Source: Pseudomonadota bacterium | Lineage (GTDB): Bacteria > Pseudomonadota > Alphaproteobacteria > SHVZ01 | Reading direction: 5' to 3' | Assembly: GCA_016195085.1 (NCBI GenBank) | Contig: JACQAG010000015.1 | Span: forward strand, 1-48,694 | DNA: 48,694 bases | Shown here: in pieces, positions 34,829 to 44,887 of the stretch | How the letters are laid out: every line of letters starts with the position of its first letter | How positions within the stretch are numbered: the first letter of the stretch is position 1 | The notes under the pieces: generated by a model | Database searches by the model: none | Told to the model about the DNA's origin: nothing | Seen by the model: only the letters and a program-made list of their open reading frames with translations | Position numbers and translations under genes: made by a program

Positions 34829-37104
34829 TGCAAGCCGCCGGCGCCTGGAGTGGCGGTCCCCGGCTTTTGCTCAAGCGCTTGCGCGACGTCATGGCTGGTC
34901 CCGGCTCGGGCCAGGAGCGGCTCGACCGGATCGTGCGTCTGATCGCCGCCGAGATGGTGGCCGAGGTCTGCTCCTGCTACGTGGTGCGCGGCGGTGTGCT
35001 CGAGCTGTTTGCGACCGAAGGCCTGAAGCAGGAAGCGGTGCACCGCACCCGCCTCAGGGTCGGCGAAGGCCTCGTCGGCGACGTGGCGCTCAATGCCCGG
35101 CCGCTGGCGCTCGCCGACGCGCAGAGCCATCCCAACTTCGCCTACCGCCCGGAGACCGGCGAGGAGGTCTATCACTCGCTGATGGGCGTGCCGATGCTGC
35201 GCGGCGGCCGCACCTTGGGCGTTCTCGTCGTGCAGAACCGATCGAAGCGGCAATATGCCGAGGAGGAGGTCGAGGCGCTCGAGACCATCGCCATGGTGGT
35301 GGCCGAGCTGGTCGCCGGCGGCCATCTCGTCGGTCTGGCGGAGCCGGGGACGGCGGATGAAACCTCGCTCTTGCCCGCCAGGCTCGAGGGCACGCGGCTC
35401 CATGACGGCCTGGCGATCGGCAGCGCGGTCCTGCACACGCCGCGCATCACCGTGCATCAGCTCGTCGCCGAGGATCCCGCTCTTGAGCTCGAACGGCTGA
35501 AGCGCGCCGTCTCGGAGATGCACGATGAGCTGGATGATCTTCTCGAGGATGGCGAGCTCGCGCATGCGGGCGAGCACCGCGACGTGCTCGAGACCTATCG
35601 CATGTTCGCGGAAGACCGCGGCTGGCTCGGGCGCATTCGCGAGGCGATCGGCTCGGGGTTGACCGCCGAAGCTGCGGTGCAGAAGGTGCAGAACGACACC
35701 CGCGCGCGCATGGCGCAGATCGCCGATCCGTATCTGCGCGAGCGGCTGCTGGATCTCGAGGACCTGAACAACCGGCTCCTGGCGCATCTCGCCGGCGCCG
35801 ACCGCGGGCGCGAGCTGCCGGAGGATGCCGTGCTGATCGCCCGCAACATGGGGCCGGCGGAGCTGCTCGACTACGATCGCACGCGGCTCAGAGCCCTCGT
35901 CCTGGAGGAGGGCTCGCCCACCGCCCATGTCGCCATCGTGGCGCGCGCTCTGGATCTGCCGACGGTCGCCCGCGTGCCCAACATCCGCACCACCGTCGAG
36001 CCCGGCGATCGCATCGTCGTCGACGGAACCCACGGCGTCGTCTATGTCAGGCCTTCCGAGGATATCGTCGAGACCATTGCCAGCACGGTGGCGGCGAGCC
36101 AAGCGCGCCGCGCCCACTACTTCCAGCTCAAGGATTTGCCGGCGGTGACCCTCGACGGCACGCCGATCGCGCTCTATCTCAACGCCGGTCTGCTCATGGA
36201 TGTGGCCCAGCTCGAGGACACCGGCGCCGACGGCGTCGGTCTCTATCGCACCGAGATTCCCTTCATGGTGCGCACCCACTATCCCAGCCTCGAGGATCAG
36301 ACGACCGTCTATCGCCATGTGCTGCAGCGCGCCGGCGACAAGCCGGTGGTGTTCCGCACGCTCGATGCCGGCGGCGACAAGCGTCTGCCGTATTTCTCCT
36401 ACGCCGAAGACGAGAACCCGGCCATGGGCTGGCGCGCGCTGCGCATTTCCCTCGATCGTCCCTCGATGCTGCGCCAGCAGCTGCGCGCGCTGGTCCGGGC
36501 GGCAGCGGGGCGGCGGCTCTTCGTCATGTTTCCGATGGTGGCCGAGGTGGCCGAGCTCACCCTGGCGCGGGCGATCCTGGAGCTCGAGCTCGAGCGGGCG
36601 CGGGAGTCCCTGGGCGGCGAAGGTGTGCTCGAGCCGCCGAGCGCGGTCAAGGTGGGCGCCATGCTGGAAGTGCCGGCGCTCCTTTATCAGCTTCCGGCAT
36701 TGCTTCAGCGGGTCGATTTCGTCTCGGTCGGATCGAACGATCTCTTGCAGTTCTTCTTTGCCAGCGACCGCGGCAGCCCGAGGATGGCGGAGCGCTACGA
36801 TCCCTTGTCGCCGCCCGTGCTCTCGCTCCTCTGGCGCCTCGCCCAGGCCTGCGAGCGGGCGCGGGTCCCGTTGACCATGTGCGGAGAGATGGCGAGCCGG
36901 CCCTTGGAGGCGATGGCGCTTTTGGGTCTCGGCTTCCGCAGCCTGTCGATGCCGCCGGCCACCGTCGGCGCGGTCAAGACTATGGCGCGGAGTCTTGCTA
37001 TTCTGCCGCTCCGGCAGTACCTGCAATCATTACTCGACCTGCCGGACCATAGCGTTAGGGAAAAACTCAGGGGCTTTGCACAAGATCATGGTGTTAACGT
37101 TTAA
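34825..37104 (+). CDS. ptsP: Phosphoenolpyruvate-protein phosphotransferase PtsP (EI-Ntr)
   Basis: Enzyme I of the nitrogen-related phosphotransferase system, passing phosphate from PEP to NPr and then EIIA-Ntr. The 759-aa product starts with a GAF sensor domain (residues ~20-165), which in this family binds glutamine. The phospho-histidine domain carries GSPTAHVAIVARALDLPTV with His368 as acceptor. The PEP-binding barrel shows GVGLYRTEIPFM, TLDAGGDKRLPYF, VSVGSNDLLQFFFASDR and the CGEMASRP cysteine. It overlaps the upstream gene by 4 nt. NPr and EIIA-Ntr genes are not in the window. Confidence 0.96.
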   Translation: MMQAAGAWSGGPRLLLKRLRDVMAGPGSGQERLDRIVRLIAAEMVAEVCSCYVVRGGVLELFATEGLKQEAVHRTRLRVGEGLVGDVALNARPLALADAQSHPNFAYRPETGEEVYHSLMGVPMLRGGRTLGVLVVQNRSKRQYAEEEVEALETIAMVVAELVAGGHLVGLAEPGTADETSLLPARLEGTRLHDGLAIGSAVLHTPRITVHQLVAEDPALELERLKRAVSEMHDELDDLLEDGELAHAGEHRDVLETYRMFAEDRGWLGRIREAIGSGLTAEAAVQKVQNDTRARMAQIADPYLRERLLDLEDLNNRLLAHLAGADRGRELPEDAVLIARNMGPAELLDYDRTRLRALVLEEGSPTAHVAIVARALDLPTVARVPNIRTTVEPGDRIVVDGTHGVVYVRPSEDIVETIASTVAASQARRAHYFQLKDLPAVTLDGTPIALYLNAGLLMDVAQLEDTGADGVGLYRTEIPFMVRTHYPSLEDQTTVYRHVLQRAGDKPVVFRTLDAGGDKRLPYFSYAEDENPAMGWRALRISLDRPSMLRQQLRALVRAAAGRRLFVMFPMVAEVAELTLARAILELELERARESLGGEGVLEPPSAVKVGAMLEVPALLYQLPALLQRVDFVSVGSNDLLQFFFASDRGSPRMAERYDPLSPPVLSLLWRLAQACERARVPLTMCGEMASRPLEAMALLGLGFRSLSMPPATVGAVKTMARSLAILPLRQYLQSLLDLPDHSVREKLRGFAQDHGVNV

Positions 37105-37173
37105 AGTGTTGCCTTCATCGCTCTGATTTTGCTATTTTTTAGTAGCGACTTGCGATGGGTCTTTTAACCTAAT

Positions 37174-37204
37174 TTGAGGCAAAAGAAGTAGCGGACCCTA
37201 TACT
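37174..37204 (+). promoter_or_regulatory. Candidate rodZ promoter
   Basis: TTGAGG (37174-37179) and TATACT (37199-37204) with a 19-bp spacer lie in the AT-rich gap after ptsP, 34 nt before the next ATG. The long spacer makes it weak, but it is the best pair in the 133-nt gap. Confidence 0.3.
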
Positions 37205-37237
37205 GGCCAAGTAACGTCCAAGCTGAGTGGATTACCA

Positions 37238-38440
37238 ATGGCGTTGCGACAGCATAAAGAGCGCGAGATCGCGCCGCCCGAATCGGGGGCGGGCGACGAT
37301 GCGCGCGTGCTGGGACCGACGCTGATCAAGACGTCGCTCGGAACCGAGCTGAGGCGCGCCCGGGAGTTCCGGGACTATGAGCTGGTCGCCGTCGCCAGCG
37401 CGCTCAAGATCCGCCCCGATTACTTGCGAGCCATAGAAGACGGCCGCTACGACGTCCTGCCCGGTCGCGCCTATGCCATCGGCTTCGTGCGCGCCTATGC
37501 CGGCCTTCTCGGGCTCGACGTCGAGGAGGCCCTGGCCCGGTTCAAGCAAGAGGCGAACGGGATCGACCGCGTTCCGGTGCTGACCTTTCCCTCGCCGCCG
37601 CCGGAGGGCCGCGTTCCCGGTGGCGCGGTGTTGTTCGCATCGATCGTGCTTGGCGTGCTCGCCTACGGCGCCTGGTACTGGCTGACGGCGCGCGAGCGGT
37701 CGCTGGTGGAGCTGGTGCCCGAGGTGCCGGCGCGCCTCGCGCAGATCGTCTCCAACCTGGCGCCCTCGGGCGAGCCGGTGACCTTGCGGCTGCCGCGCGC
37801 CGATCAGGCCGAGGCCGCGGTGACGCGGAGCCTTCCCGATCAGCCGCGTGCGGCGCTGGGTTCGGCTTCGCCGATCAGCCCCGTTGCCGCCGCACCGAGC
37901 CCGGTTGCCGCCCCAAGCCAAACCGCGAGCGCGGCCGGCAGTCAACCGGCGCCGCCCATTTCCGGCGAGTCCGCCACCGCGGCGAGCGCTTCGGCGGAGC
38001 CCGGGCCGGTCGAAGAGGCCGCCGAGGAAGAAGATGGGGTGGCTCCGCCCCCGGAGGAGCGGCCGCCGACCGCCGTCGCCGACAGTTCCCAGCGTGCGGC
38101 CTCCGCCACCCCGCCCCGCTCGCAGCTGGCCGCCGTGCCGGCGGCGCCGGCGGTCGAGACCGGCGGCGGCCGGGTCATGCTGCGGGCCAAGGAGGAAAGC
38201 TGGGTTCAGGTTCGCGACGCCGACAATTCGCCGGTCATTACCCGGGTGCTGAAGCCTGGCGATTTCGTGCGGGTTCCCGATCGCTCGGGGCTCACCCTGC
38301 TCACCGGCAATGCGGGCGCCCTTGAAGTCTTGGTCGATGGCGAGCTGGTGCCGGCCGTCGGCCCCCGCGGCCAGGTCCGGCGCGACATCGTCCTCGACCC
38401 GGAACGGCTGAAATCCGGCACCGCCGCACCTAGGTCTTAA
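37238..38440 (+). CDS. rodZ: RodZ-like helix-turn-helix membrane protein
   Basis: A 400-aa protein with the RodZ layout. A cytoplasmic helix-turn-helix (residues ~35-100: [20 protein letters not shown], then [20 protein letters not shown]) would contact MreB. One membrane segment follows near residues 128-150 ([19 protein letters not shown]). A long Ala/Pro/Ser-rich periplasmic linker leads to a C-terminal DUF4115-type beta domain ([19 protein letters not shown]). The expected role is rod-shape maintenance with the MreB complex. The pairing with ispG downstream is widespread in bacteria. Confidence 0.9.
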   Translation: MALRQHKEREIAPPESGAGDDARVLGPTLIKTSLGTELRRAREFRDYELVAVASALKIRPDYLRAIEDGRYDVLPGRAYAIGFVRAYAGLLGLDVEEALARFKQEANGIDRVPVLTFPSPPPEGRVPGGAVLFASIVLGVLAYGAWYWLTARERSLVELVPEVPARLAQIVSNLAPSGEPVTLRLPRADQAEAAVTRSLPDQPRAALGSASPISPVAAAPSPVAAPSQTASAAGSQPAPPISGESATAASASAEPGPVEEAAEEEDGVAPPPEERPPTAVADSSQRAASATPPRSQLAAVPAAPAVETGGGRVMLRAKEESWVQVRDADNSPVITRVLKPGDFVRVPDRSGLTLLTGNAGALEVLVDGELVPAVGPRGQVRRDIVLDPERLKSGTAAPRS

Positions 38441-38564
38441 GCCTCGTCCAGCTCGAGGAGCCTCGCTCGGCTCTGTTCGAGGCCACTGGCTCCGTGCTAC
38501 TTCCTCGCCTGCATCGATAGGCGCTGCTTCCGTTGCCGGAAGGCGCCCGACGGAGTTCGAAGTC

Positions 38565-39713
38565 ATGAGCATTCGCCCCTACCGCGACGTCCATCGCCGC
38601 GCCTGCCGCAAGATCCATGTGGGATCGGTCCCGGTCGGCGGCGATGCGCCCATCGCCGTGCAGACGATGACCAACACGCCGACCGCGGATGCCAAGGCCA
38701 CCATCGACCAGATTCGGCGGGCGGAGGAGGCGGGCTGCGACATCGTGCGCGTATCGTGCCCGGATGTGGAGTCGACCGCCGCTCTCAGGACCATCGTCAA
38801 GGCGGCGAAGATCCCGATCGTGGCCGACATCCATTTCCACTATAAGCGCGCCATCGAGGCGGCCGAGGCGGGGGCTGCGTGCCTGCGCATCAATCCCGGC
38901 AATATCGGCTCGGCCGACCGCGTGCGCGACGTGGTCAAGGCGGCCAAGGATCATGGCTGCTCCATGCGCATCGGCGTCAATGCCGGCTCGCTCGAGCGCG
39001 ACCTCCTGGAGAAGTTCGGCGAGCCCTGTCCCGAGGCGATGGTCGAGAGCGCCCTCAACCACGCGAAGATTCTGCAGGATCACGACTTCCACGAGTTCAA
39101 GATCAGCGTGAAGGCCTCCGATGTGTTCCTGGCGGTCGCCGCCTATCAGGGCTTGGCCGAGGCCTGCGACTATCCCTTGCACATCGGCATCACCGAGGCG
39201 GGCGCCCAGCGCCTCGGCACCGTCAAGTCTTCGATCGGTCTCGGCATGCTGTTGTGGAGCGGCATCGGCGACACCATTCGCGTGTCGCTGTCGGCCGATC
39301 CGGTGGAAGAGGTGAAGGTCGGCTACGACATCTTGAAAGGCCTTGGGATCAGGCGCCGTGGGGTGACGGTGATCGCCTGCCCGTCCTGCGCCCGCCAGCA
39401 ATACGATGTCATCAAGACGGTGGAGGCCCTGGAGGAGCGGTTGACCCATATCACCACGCCGATGACCCTCTCGGTGATCGGCTGCGTGGTCAACGGTCCG
39501 GGCGAGGCGCGGGAAACCGATATCGGCTTCACCGGCGGCGGCAGCGGGACGCACATGGTCTACCTGAACGGCCAGCCGGCGCATCGTCTGAAGGACAAGG
39601 ACATCGTCGACCATCTCGTCGGTCTCGTCGAGAAGAAGGCGGCCGAGATCGAAGCCGCGAAGCCCGCGGCGACGCAAAGCGCTTTCAAGGAAAGCGCGAG
39701 AGCCGCCGAATAG
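38565..39713 (+). CDS. ispG: 4-hydroxy-3-methylbut-2-en-1-yl diphosphate synthase
   Basis: Penultimate enzyme of the MEP isoprenoid pathway, a [4Fe-4S] reductase producing HMBPP. The 382-aa product has [19 protein letters not shown] and [14 protein letters not shown] in the barrel. The C-terminal cluster ligands are Cys272 and Cys275 ([12 protein letters not shown]) and Cys307 ([11 protein letters not shown]), with the adjacent Glu314. Length and start ([20 protein letters not shown]) are typical. It is 124 nt after rodZ and 16 nt before hisS. Confidence 0.97.
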   Translation: MSIRPYRDVHRRACRKIHVGSVPVGGDAPIAVQTMTNTPTADAKATIDQIRRAEEAGCDIVRVSCPDVESTAALRTIVKAAKIPIVADIHFHYKRAIEAAEAGAACLRINPGNIGSADRVRDVVKAAKDHGCSMRIGVNAGSLERDLLEKFGEPCPEAMVESALNHAKILQDHDFHEFKISVKASDVFLAVAAYQGLAEACDYPLHIGITEAGAQRLGTVKSSIGLGMLLWSGIGDTIRVSLSADPVEEVKVGYDILKGLGIRRRGVTVIACPSCARQQYDVIKTVEALEERLTHITTPMTLSVIGCVVNGPGEARETDIGFTGGGSGTHMVYLNGQPAHRLKDKDIVDHLVGLVEKKAAEIEAAKPAATQSAFKESARAAE

Positions 39714-39729
39714 CTGGAGATCTCGGTCC

Positions 39730-40974
39730 TTGGCAGCGTTGCAGCCGGTTCGCGGCACCCACGATCTTTTGCCGGAAGACAGCCGGCGGCATCGACATGT
39801 GATCGATACCGCCCGGCGCATCGCCGAGCGCTTCGGCTTCGCCGAGATATCGACGCCGATCTTCGAATTCTCCGACGTGTTCCGCCGCACCTTGGGCGAA
39901 ACCTCCGACATCGTGTCGAAGGAGATGTACACCTTCACCGACCGTGGCGGCGAGGAGGTGACCTTGCGCCCCGAGGCCACCGCCGGCATCGCCCGCGCGC
40001 TCATTTCAGGCGGGCTCAGCCAGCACTTGCCGCTGAAGTATTTCTGCCATGGTCCGATGTTCCGCTATGAGCGGCCGCAGAAGGGGCGCTTGCGGCAATT
40101 CCATCAGATCGACGTCGAGCTCTTGGGCGTTCCCGCCCCGCAGGCCGACATCGAGGTGGTGGCTCTCGGTGCCGAGATCCTGGACAAGCTCGCCATCCTC
40201 GAGCGCTGCACCCTCGAGCTCAACACGCTTGGCGACAGTGACAGCCGCGCCGCCTATCGCAAGGTGCTGGTCGATTATCTCAGCGGCCATCGCGGCGGAT
40301 TGTCCAAGGACAGCCTCGATCGCTTGGAGCGCAATCCGCTCCGCATCCTCGATTCCAAGGACGAGGGCGACCGCCGGATCTTGGCGAACGCGCCGATCTA
40401 CAGCGCCTACCTCACCAACTCGGCAGCGGCCTTCTTCGCCGACGTCCGCAATGGCTTGGATGCGCTCGGCATCGCCTACACGATCAATCCCCGCCTGGTC
40501 CGCGGCCTCGACTATTACTGCCATACCGCCTTCGAGTTCATAACCGGCGCCTTGGGCGCCCAGGGCACGGTCATGGGCGGCGGGCGCTATGATGGCCTGG
40601 TGGAGGCCATGGGCGGGCCGGCGACGCCCGGTGTTGGCTGGGCGGCGGGGATCGAGCGCATGGCCATGCTGGTGGAAGATCTGCCGCCGCTCACCCGCCC
40701 GATCGCGGTGGTGCCGATCGGCGAGGCGGCCGAGGCGAAGGCGCTTCAGCTCGCCCACCGGCTTCGCCGCGACGGGTTCACCGTCGAGCATGGCTATGGC
40801 GGCAATTTGGCGCGGCGCTTGAAGCGGGCGAACAAGCTGAATGCCGCCGCCGCCTTGCTCATCGGCGAGAACGAGCTCGCCCGCAACGCCGCCACTCTGC
40901 GTGACCTTGATACGGGCGAGCAGGTGGAGGTCCCGCTCGACGGCTTGGCCGAGCGCCTCAGCCGCTACCGCTAG
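39730..40974 (+). CDS. hisS: Histidyl-tRNA synthetase
   Basis: Charges tRNA-His; a class II synthetase of 414 aa. The N-terminus [19 protein letters not shown] is the conserved HisRS start. Motif 2 appears as [20 protein letters not shown] near residue 101, the histidine-specific segments are [14 protein letters not shown] and [14 protein letters not shown], and motif 3 is [14 protein letters not shown]-terminal anticodon-binding domain follows. TTG at 39730 is the only start that gives the full N-terminus, with GGAGAT upstream. HemA starts 7 nt downstream. Confidence 0.95.
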   Translation: MAALQPVRGTHDLLPEDSRRHRHVIDTARRIAERFGFAEISTPIFEFSDVFRRTLGETSDIVSKEMYTFTDRGGEEVTLRPEATAGIARALISGGLSQHLPLKYFCHGPMFRYERPQKGRLRQFHQIDVELLGVPAPQADIEVVALGAEILDKLAILERCTLELNTLGDSDSRAAYRKVLVDYLSGHRGGLSKDSLDRLERNPLRILDSKDEGDRRILANAPIYSAYLTNSAAAFFADVRNGLDALGIAYTINPRLVRGLDYYCHTAFEFITGALGAQGTVMGGGRYDGLVEAMGGPATPGVGWAAGIERMAMLVEDLPPLTRPIAVVPIGEAAEAKALQLAHRLRRDGFTVEHGYGGNLARRLKRANKLNAAAALLIGENELARNAATLRDLDTGEQVEVPLDGLAERLSRYR

Positions 40975-40981
40975 CGGAGCG

Positions 40982-42238
40982 ATGGCCGAGGAGCCACGCG
41001 CTGGCCGCCTCGTCGTCGTCGGCCTCGATCATCGGTCGGCACCGGCCGAGTTGCGCGAGCGCTTGTTCATCGAGGAGCCGGCGGTGCCGACCGCCTTGCA
41101 GGAGCTCCGGAGCGCCGGCTTCTCCGAGGTTCTGACGCTGTCCACCTGCGACCGCGTCGTGGCGATCGGCATCGCCTCCGAGACTGAAGCCGCCCGCAAC
41201 GGCCTTCAGCGCCTTGCCCGGCATGCGGGCCTCAACGAGAACGACGTGCTGGCGATGGCGCGAAGTTTCGAGGGCGAGGCCGCCATCGCCCAGCTCTTCG
41301 CCATCGCATCGGCGCTCGAGAGCCAAATCCTGGGCGAGCCGCAGGTCCTGGGCCAGCTCAAGGCCGCGCACCGTCTGGCCCGCGAGCTGGGCGGGCTCGG
41401 CGGCGAGCTGGAAGCCGTGCTGCAGGCCGCCTATGCCTGCGCCAAGCGCGTGCGCAGCGAAACGGCGATCGCCGAGCATCCCGTGTCGATGGCGGCCTGC
41501 GCCGTCCAGCTCGCCCGCGACCTGCATGGCGAGCTCGGACGCGCCAGCGGCCTGCTCATCGGCACCGGCGACATGGGCCAGCTCCTGGTGGATCAGCTGC
41601 AACGGGCCGGCCTGGGTCAGCTCGTGGTCGTCGCCCGCCAGCCGCACCGTGCCGAGGCGCTGGCGCGGGCATTCGGGTGCAACTTCGCCTCGCTCTCGGA
41701 GCTCGACCGCCTGCTGATCGGAGCCGACGTGATCGTCGCCTGTCAGGGCGAGGGGCGTCTGGCTCTGACGCTCCCCATGGTTGCTCAGGCCTTGCGCCAA
41801 CGCCGCCGCCGGCCGATGTTCTTCGCCGACATGGCGGTGCCCCGCGATGTCGAGCCCGCCATCAACGATCTCGATGGGGCTTTCCTCTACGGAATCGACG
41901 ATTTGGAGCGCGTGGCGCTCGCCGGGCGGACGCAGCGTACGCTGGCGGCGGAGGCCGCGCGGGCGATCGTCGCCGAGGAGGCGCGCCGGTTTTCCGAGAG
42001 CCGGGCCGAGCGCCGAGCGGTGCCCGCCGTAGTGGCGCTCCGCCGCCGGTTCGAGCGGCTCAGGGCCGAGATCCTGGGGGAGACCGGCGATGTCGAGCGT
42101 GCAACCGAGCTCCTGATCAACCGGCTGTTGCATGATCCCTCCGAGGCGTTGCGGCGCCTGGCGGCCGAGGATCCCGGCCTGCAGTCCGACGCGGAAGGGC
42201 TGGTCCGTATGTTGTTTCGCCTGGAGGATGAGGCATGA
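40982..42238 (+). CDS. hemA: Glutamyl-tRNA reductase family protein, divergent active site
   Basis: A 418-aa protein with the full GluTR architecture: the N-terminal catalytic domain, an NADPH-binding Rossmann domain ([11 protein letters not shown] near residue 192) and a C-terminal dimerisation helix. GluTR makes glutamate-1-semialdehyde for tetrapyrrole synthesis by the C5 route. The nucleophile Cys56 and Arg58 are kept in LSTCDRVV (usually STCNR, so Asn is Asp57). The segment [19 protein letters not shown] matches the family, but the His that acts beside the Cys (E. coli His99) is Gln104. Most alphaproteobacteria use 5-aminolevulinate synthase instead, so activity and role are uncertain. 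It lies between hisS and prfA, overlapping prfA by 4 nt. Confidence 0.88.
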   Translation: MAEEPRAGRLVVVGLDHRSAPAELRERLFIEEPAVPTALQELRSAGFSEVLTLSTCDRVVAIGIASETEAARNGLQRLARHAGLNENDVLAMARSFEGEAAIAQLFAIASALESQILGEPQVLGQLKAAHRLARELGGLGGELEAVLQAAYACAKRVRSETAIAEHPVSMAACAVQLARDLHGELGRASGLLIGTGDMGQLLVDQLQRAGLGQLVVVARQPHRAEALARAFGCNFASLSELDRLLIGADVIVACQGEGRLALTLPMVAQALRQRRRRPMFFADMAVPRDVEPAINDLDGAFLYGIDDLERVALAGRTQRTLAAEAARAIVAEEARRFSESRAERRAVPAVVALRRRFERLRAEILGETGDVERATELLINRLLHDPSEALRRLAAEDPGLQSDAEGLVRMLFRLEDEA

Positions 42239-43308
42239 GTTTGGACGCGAAGCTCGACAAGGTGGTGGCGCGCCATGCCGAGCTGTCGGAAGCGCTGGCC
42301 GCGGAGCGCGTCGATCCCGGCAGCTTCGCCAAGATGTCGAAGGAATATGCCGAGCTCACGCCGATCACTGACGAGATCAAGCGGCTTCGGCAGGTTCGCG
42401 CCGAGATCGAGGGCCTGAACGAGATCATCGCCGATGGCTCGACGGACAGCGAGATGAAGACTTTGGCCGAGACCGAACGTGGCGAGCTCGAGGCGCGTGT
42501 CCCCAAGCTCGAGCGCGCCGTGCAGGTCCTGCTCCTGCCGAAGGACGAGGCGGATACCAAGAACGCCATCCTCGAGGTGAGGGCGGGCACCGGCGGCGAC
42601 GAGGCGGCGCTGTTCGCCTCCGAGCTCTTTCGCATGTATCAGCGTTTCGCGCAGCTCAAGGGTTGGAAGTTCGAGACGATGGATCTGTCGGAGACGGCAC
42701 TCGGCGGCTTCAAGGATGCGACCGCCTCGATCGTCGGGCGCAATGTCTTCGCCAGGCTCAAATTCGAGTCGGGCGTGCACCGGGTGCAGCGGGTGCCGGC
42801 AACCGAGGCATCGGGCCGTATTCACACCTCGACGGCGACCGTGGCCGTGCTGCCGGAAGCCGAAGAGGTGGACGTCCATATCGAGGAGAAGGACCTCCGC
42901 ATCGACGTCTTCCGTTCGAGCGGCCCCGGCGGCCAATCGGTCAACACCACCGACTCCGCCGTCCGCATCACGCATCTGCCGACTGGGATCGTCGTGCAGC
43001 AGCAGGACGAGAAGTCGCAGCATCGCAACAAGGCGAAGGCGCTCAAGGTGCTGCGCGCCCGGATTTATCAAGCCCAGCGCGAGAGGCAGGAAGCCGAGCG
43101 GGCCGCCAACCGGAAGAGCCAGATCGGCTCCGGCGACCGTTCCGAGCGTATCCGCACCTACAACTACCCGCAGGGTCGCGTGACCGACCACCGCATCAAT
43201 CTCACCCTCTACAAGATCGAGAAGGTGCTGCTGGGCGAAGCCTTGGACGAGTTCGTGGACGCGCTCACCGCCGAGGACGAGGCCGAGCGGATGGCGACGC
43301 TGGCATGA
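42235..43308 (+). CDS. prfA: Peptide chain release factor 1
   Basis: Terminates translation at UAA and UAG. The 357-aa product has the stop-codon reading tripeptide Pro188-Ala-Thr190 ([12 protein letters not shown]) and the catalytic GGQ at 232-234 ([20 protein letters not shown]). Gln234 is the target of PrmC, encoded immediately downstream with a 4-nt overlap. The start also overlaps the hemA stop by 4 nt, so hemA-prfA-prmC are translationally coupled. Confidence 0.98.
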   Translation: MSLDAKLDKVVARHAELSEALAAERVDPGSFAKMSKEYAELTPITDEIKRLRQVRAEIEGLNEIIADGSTDSEMKTLAETERGELEARVPKLERAVQVLLLPKDEADTKNAILEVRAGTGGDEAALFASELFRMYQRFAQLKGWKFETMDLSETALGGFKDATASIVGRNVFARLKFESGVHRVQRVPATEASGRIHTSTATVAVLPEAEEVDVHIEEKDLRIDVFRSSGPGGQSVNTTDSAVRITHLPTGIVVQQQDEKSQHRNKAKALKVLRARIYQAQRERQEAERAANRKSQIGSGDRSERIRTYNYPQGRVTDHRINLTLYKIEKVLLGEALDEFVDALTAEDEAERMATLA

Positions 43309-44159
43309 CCATCGGCGAGGAGCTGAGCCAGGCCGTCCAGATCCTGGCTCAAGCCGGCGTGCCGCAGCCGCGCCTGGATGCCCGCGTGCTGCTGGCGCAT
43401 GCGCTGGGGGGGCCGCTCGAGCCCCTGATGGGCGCTGGCGAGGTGAGCCTGCCGCCGGCGGTCAGCGACCAGTATCAGCGGTTCATTGCCCGGCGCGTTG
43501 GGCGCGAGCCGGTGAGCCGGATCGTCGGCCACCGTGAGTTCTGGAGCCTCAATTTCGTGCTTTCGCCGGCGACCCTCGACCCCAGGCCCGACAGCGAGAC
43601 CCTGATCGAGGCGGCACTTGCGGTAAGCCGGCCGGAAACACCGCTTGCGGTTCTCGACCTCGGCACCGGCAGCGGTTGCCTGTTGCTGGCGCTGTTGAGC
43701 GAGAGGCCGCTCGCCACCGGACTCGGCATCGATATCGACCCGGAGGCTGTCGCCGTCGCCGGGCGGAACGCGGCCCGCCACGGCCTTGCCGGTCGGGTTC
43801 GATTTCAAGAGGGCGATTGGGGTGCGGGGCTCGATGGTCCCTACGATCTCATCTTGTGCAATCCGCCCTATTTGCCGACGGGCGAGATCGAGCAGCTTGA
43901 GCCCGAGGTGGCTCGCCACGAACCCCGCCTGGCACTCATCGGCGGGTCCGACGGGCTCGAGCAGTACCGGCGGCTCGGGGCCGAACTCCTTCGCCTCATC
44001 GGGTCCGCCGGCTTCGCGGTGGTGGAGGTCGGACGGGGCCAAGCCGACGAGGTGGAGGCGATCTTGCGGGCGTCCGGGCTCAGAACCGTCGAACGGCGGC
44101 GGGACTTATCGGCGATCGAGCGCTGTCTCACCCTGGTTCGGGCCGGCAACAGTGCCTAA
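43305..44159 (+). CDS. prmC: Release factor glutamine methyltransferase
   Basis: Methylates the GGQ glutamine of release factors using S-adenosylmethionine. The 284-aa product has the SAM motif [16 protein letters not shown] near residue 115, a catalytic NPPY at 186-189 ([18 protein letters not shown]) and an N-terminal helical substrate domain ([15 protein letters not shown]). The frame is open upstream inside prfA; the ATG overlapping the prfA stop is the natural start. Confidence 0.96.
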   Translation: MTIGEELSQAVQILAQAGVPQPRLDARVLLAHALGGPLEPLMGAGEVSLPPAVSDQYQRFIARRVGREPVSRIVGHREFWSLNFVLSPATLDPRPDSETLIEAALAVSRPETPLAVLDLGTGSGCLLLALLSERPLATGLGIDIDPEAVAVAGRNAARHGLAGRVRFQEGDWGAGLDGPYDLILCNPPYLPTGEIEQLEPEVARHEPRLALIGGSDGLEQYRRLGAELLRLIGSAGFAVVEVGRGQADEVEAILRASGLRTVERRRDLSAIERCLTLVRAGNSA

Positions 44160-44367
44160 GAAAAACAGGCCAGGCCCAAAATATCTGTTGGATTTACCGC
44201 GCGTTCCGACTACGGTTGCCTGCATAGACGAGCCGCTGGCTCCGCGCCCAGGGGGGCGCCCGAACAAAAGATCATCATAACCGGGGTCCAGAACCTTCAA
44301 GGTGAGGTCTGGGACCACAGCGCGCGGATCGCCGCTTGTCATTCCACATGGTCAAAACTAAGGCAAT

Positions 44368-44853
44368 ATGAGACAAGGTCCTCACCCCAAGCGGTCGCGG
44401 GGCCGCGGCAATGGCGGTGGCGGTGGTAGCGGCGGCGGCGGTGGCCGCAAGCACCATCTACCGCTTCGGCTCCAGACTTTCGACTCGAACGGTCCAGACG
44501 TTCGAATTCGCGGCAATGCCTACCAGGTGCATGAGAAGTATCTGCAGCTCGCGCGCGACGCTTCGGCGGCGGGCGACCGGGTGGCGGCGGAGAACTACTT
44601 CCAGCATGCCGAGCATTATTTCCGCATTATCAGCGCGGACTTGGCCAATACCCAGGCCCACCAAGGTCCGGGCGGCCTGCAGAACGGCAATGGCCAGCGC
44701 AATCCAGGCGACCCCCTGGGGCCGCCGGGCGGCCTGCCGTCGAGCGGTCTGCCGGTCGGGGCCGGAGGCCAGCCGCTCCTCGGCGGCGACCTGGACGAAG
44801 TGGACGAGGGCGGCCAGCCGCTCTTGCCGCCGCGCGAACCGAATCTCGGTTAG
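44368..44853 (+). CDS. DUF4167 domain-containing protein
   Basis: A 161-aa alphaproteobacterial protein that typically follows prfA-prmC. A basic Gly/Arg/Lys-rich N-terminus (KRSRGRGNGGGGGSGGGGGR) suggests nucleic-acid binding. The conserved core FDSNGPDVRIRGNAYQVHEK, AENYFQHAEHYFRII is the DUF4167 signature at residues ~38-95, followed by a low-complexity Gly/Pro tail. Function unknown. AAGG lies 5 nt before the ATG. The 208 nt between prmC and this gene hold a small GC hairpin near 44250 (GCGCCC/GGGCGC) and no other clear feature. Confidence 0.9.
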   Translation: MRQGPHPKRSRGRGNGGGGGSGGGGGRKHHLPLRLQTFDSNGPDVRIRGNAYQVHEKYLQLARDASAAGDRVAAENYFQHAEHYFRIISADLANTQAHQGPGGLQNGNGQRNPGDPLGPPGGLPSSGLPVGAGGQPLLGGDLDEVDEGGQPLLPPREPNLG

Positions 44854-44875
44854 CCCGGCCGCTCTCGGTTAGCCC
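44844..44875 (+). repeat. Short tandem duplication across the DUF4167 stop codon
   Basis: TCTCGGTTAGCCC occurs at 44844-44856 and again at 44863-44875 (19-bp period), with a third, imperfect copy near 44881. The stop codon TAG (44851-44853) is inside the unit, so each copy carries an in-frame-looking stop. Probably slippage in the convergent spacer before the MOSC gene. Confidence 0.6.
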
Positions 44876-44887
44876 AGCCAATCTTGG

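Noticed and set aside
34369-37026. 885-codon minus-strand open frame opposite ptsP and the nitronate monooxygenase-like gene
   Set aside because: Despite its length it is His/Arg/Gly-rich without domain signatures and lies entirely opposite strongly recognised proteins.
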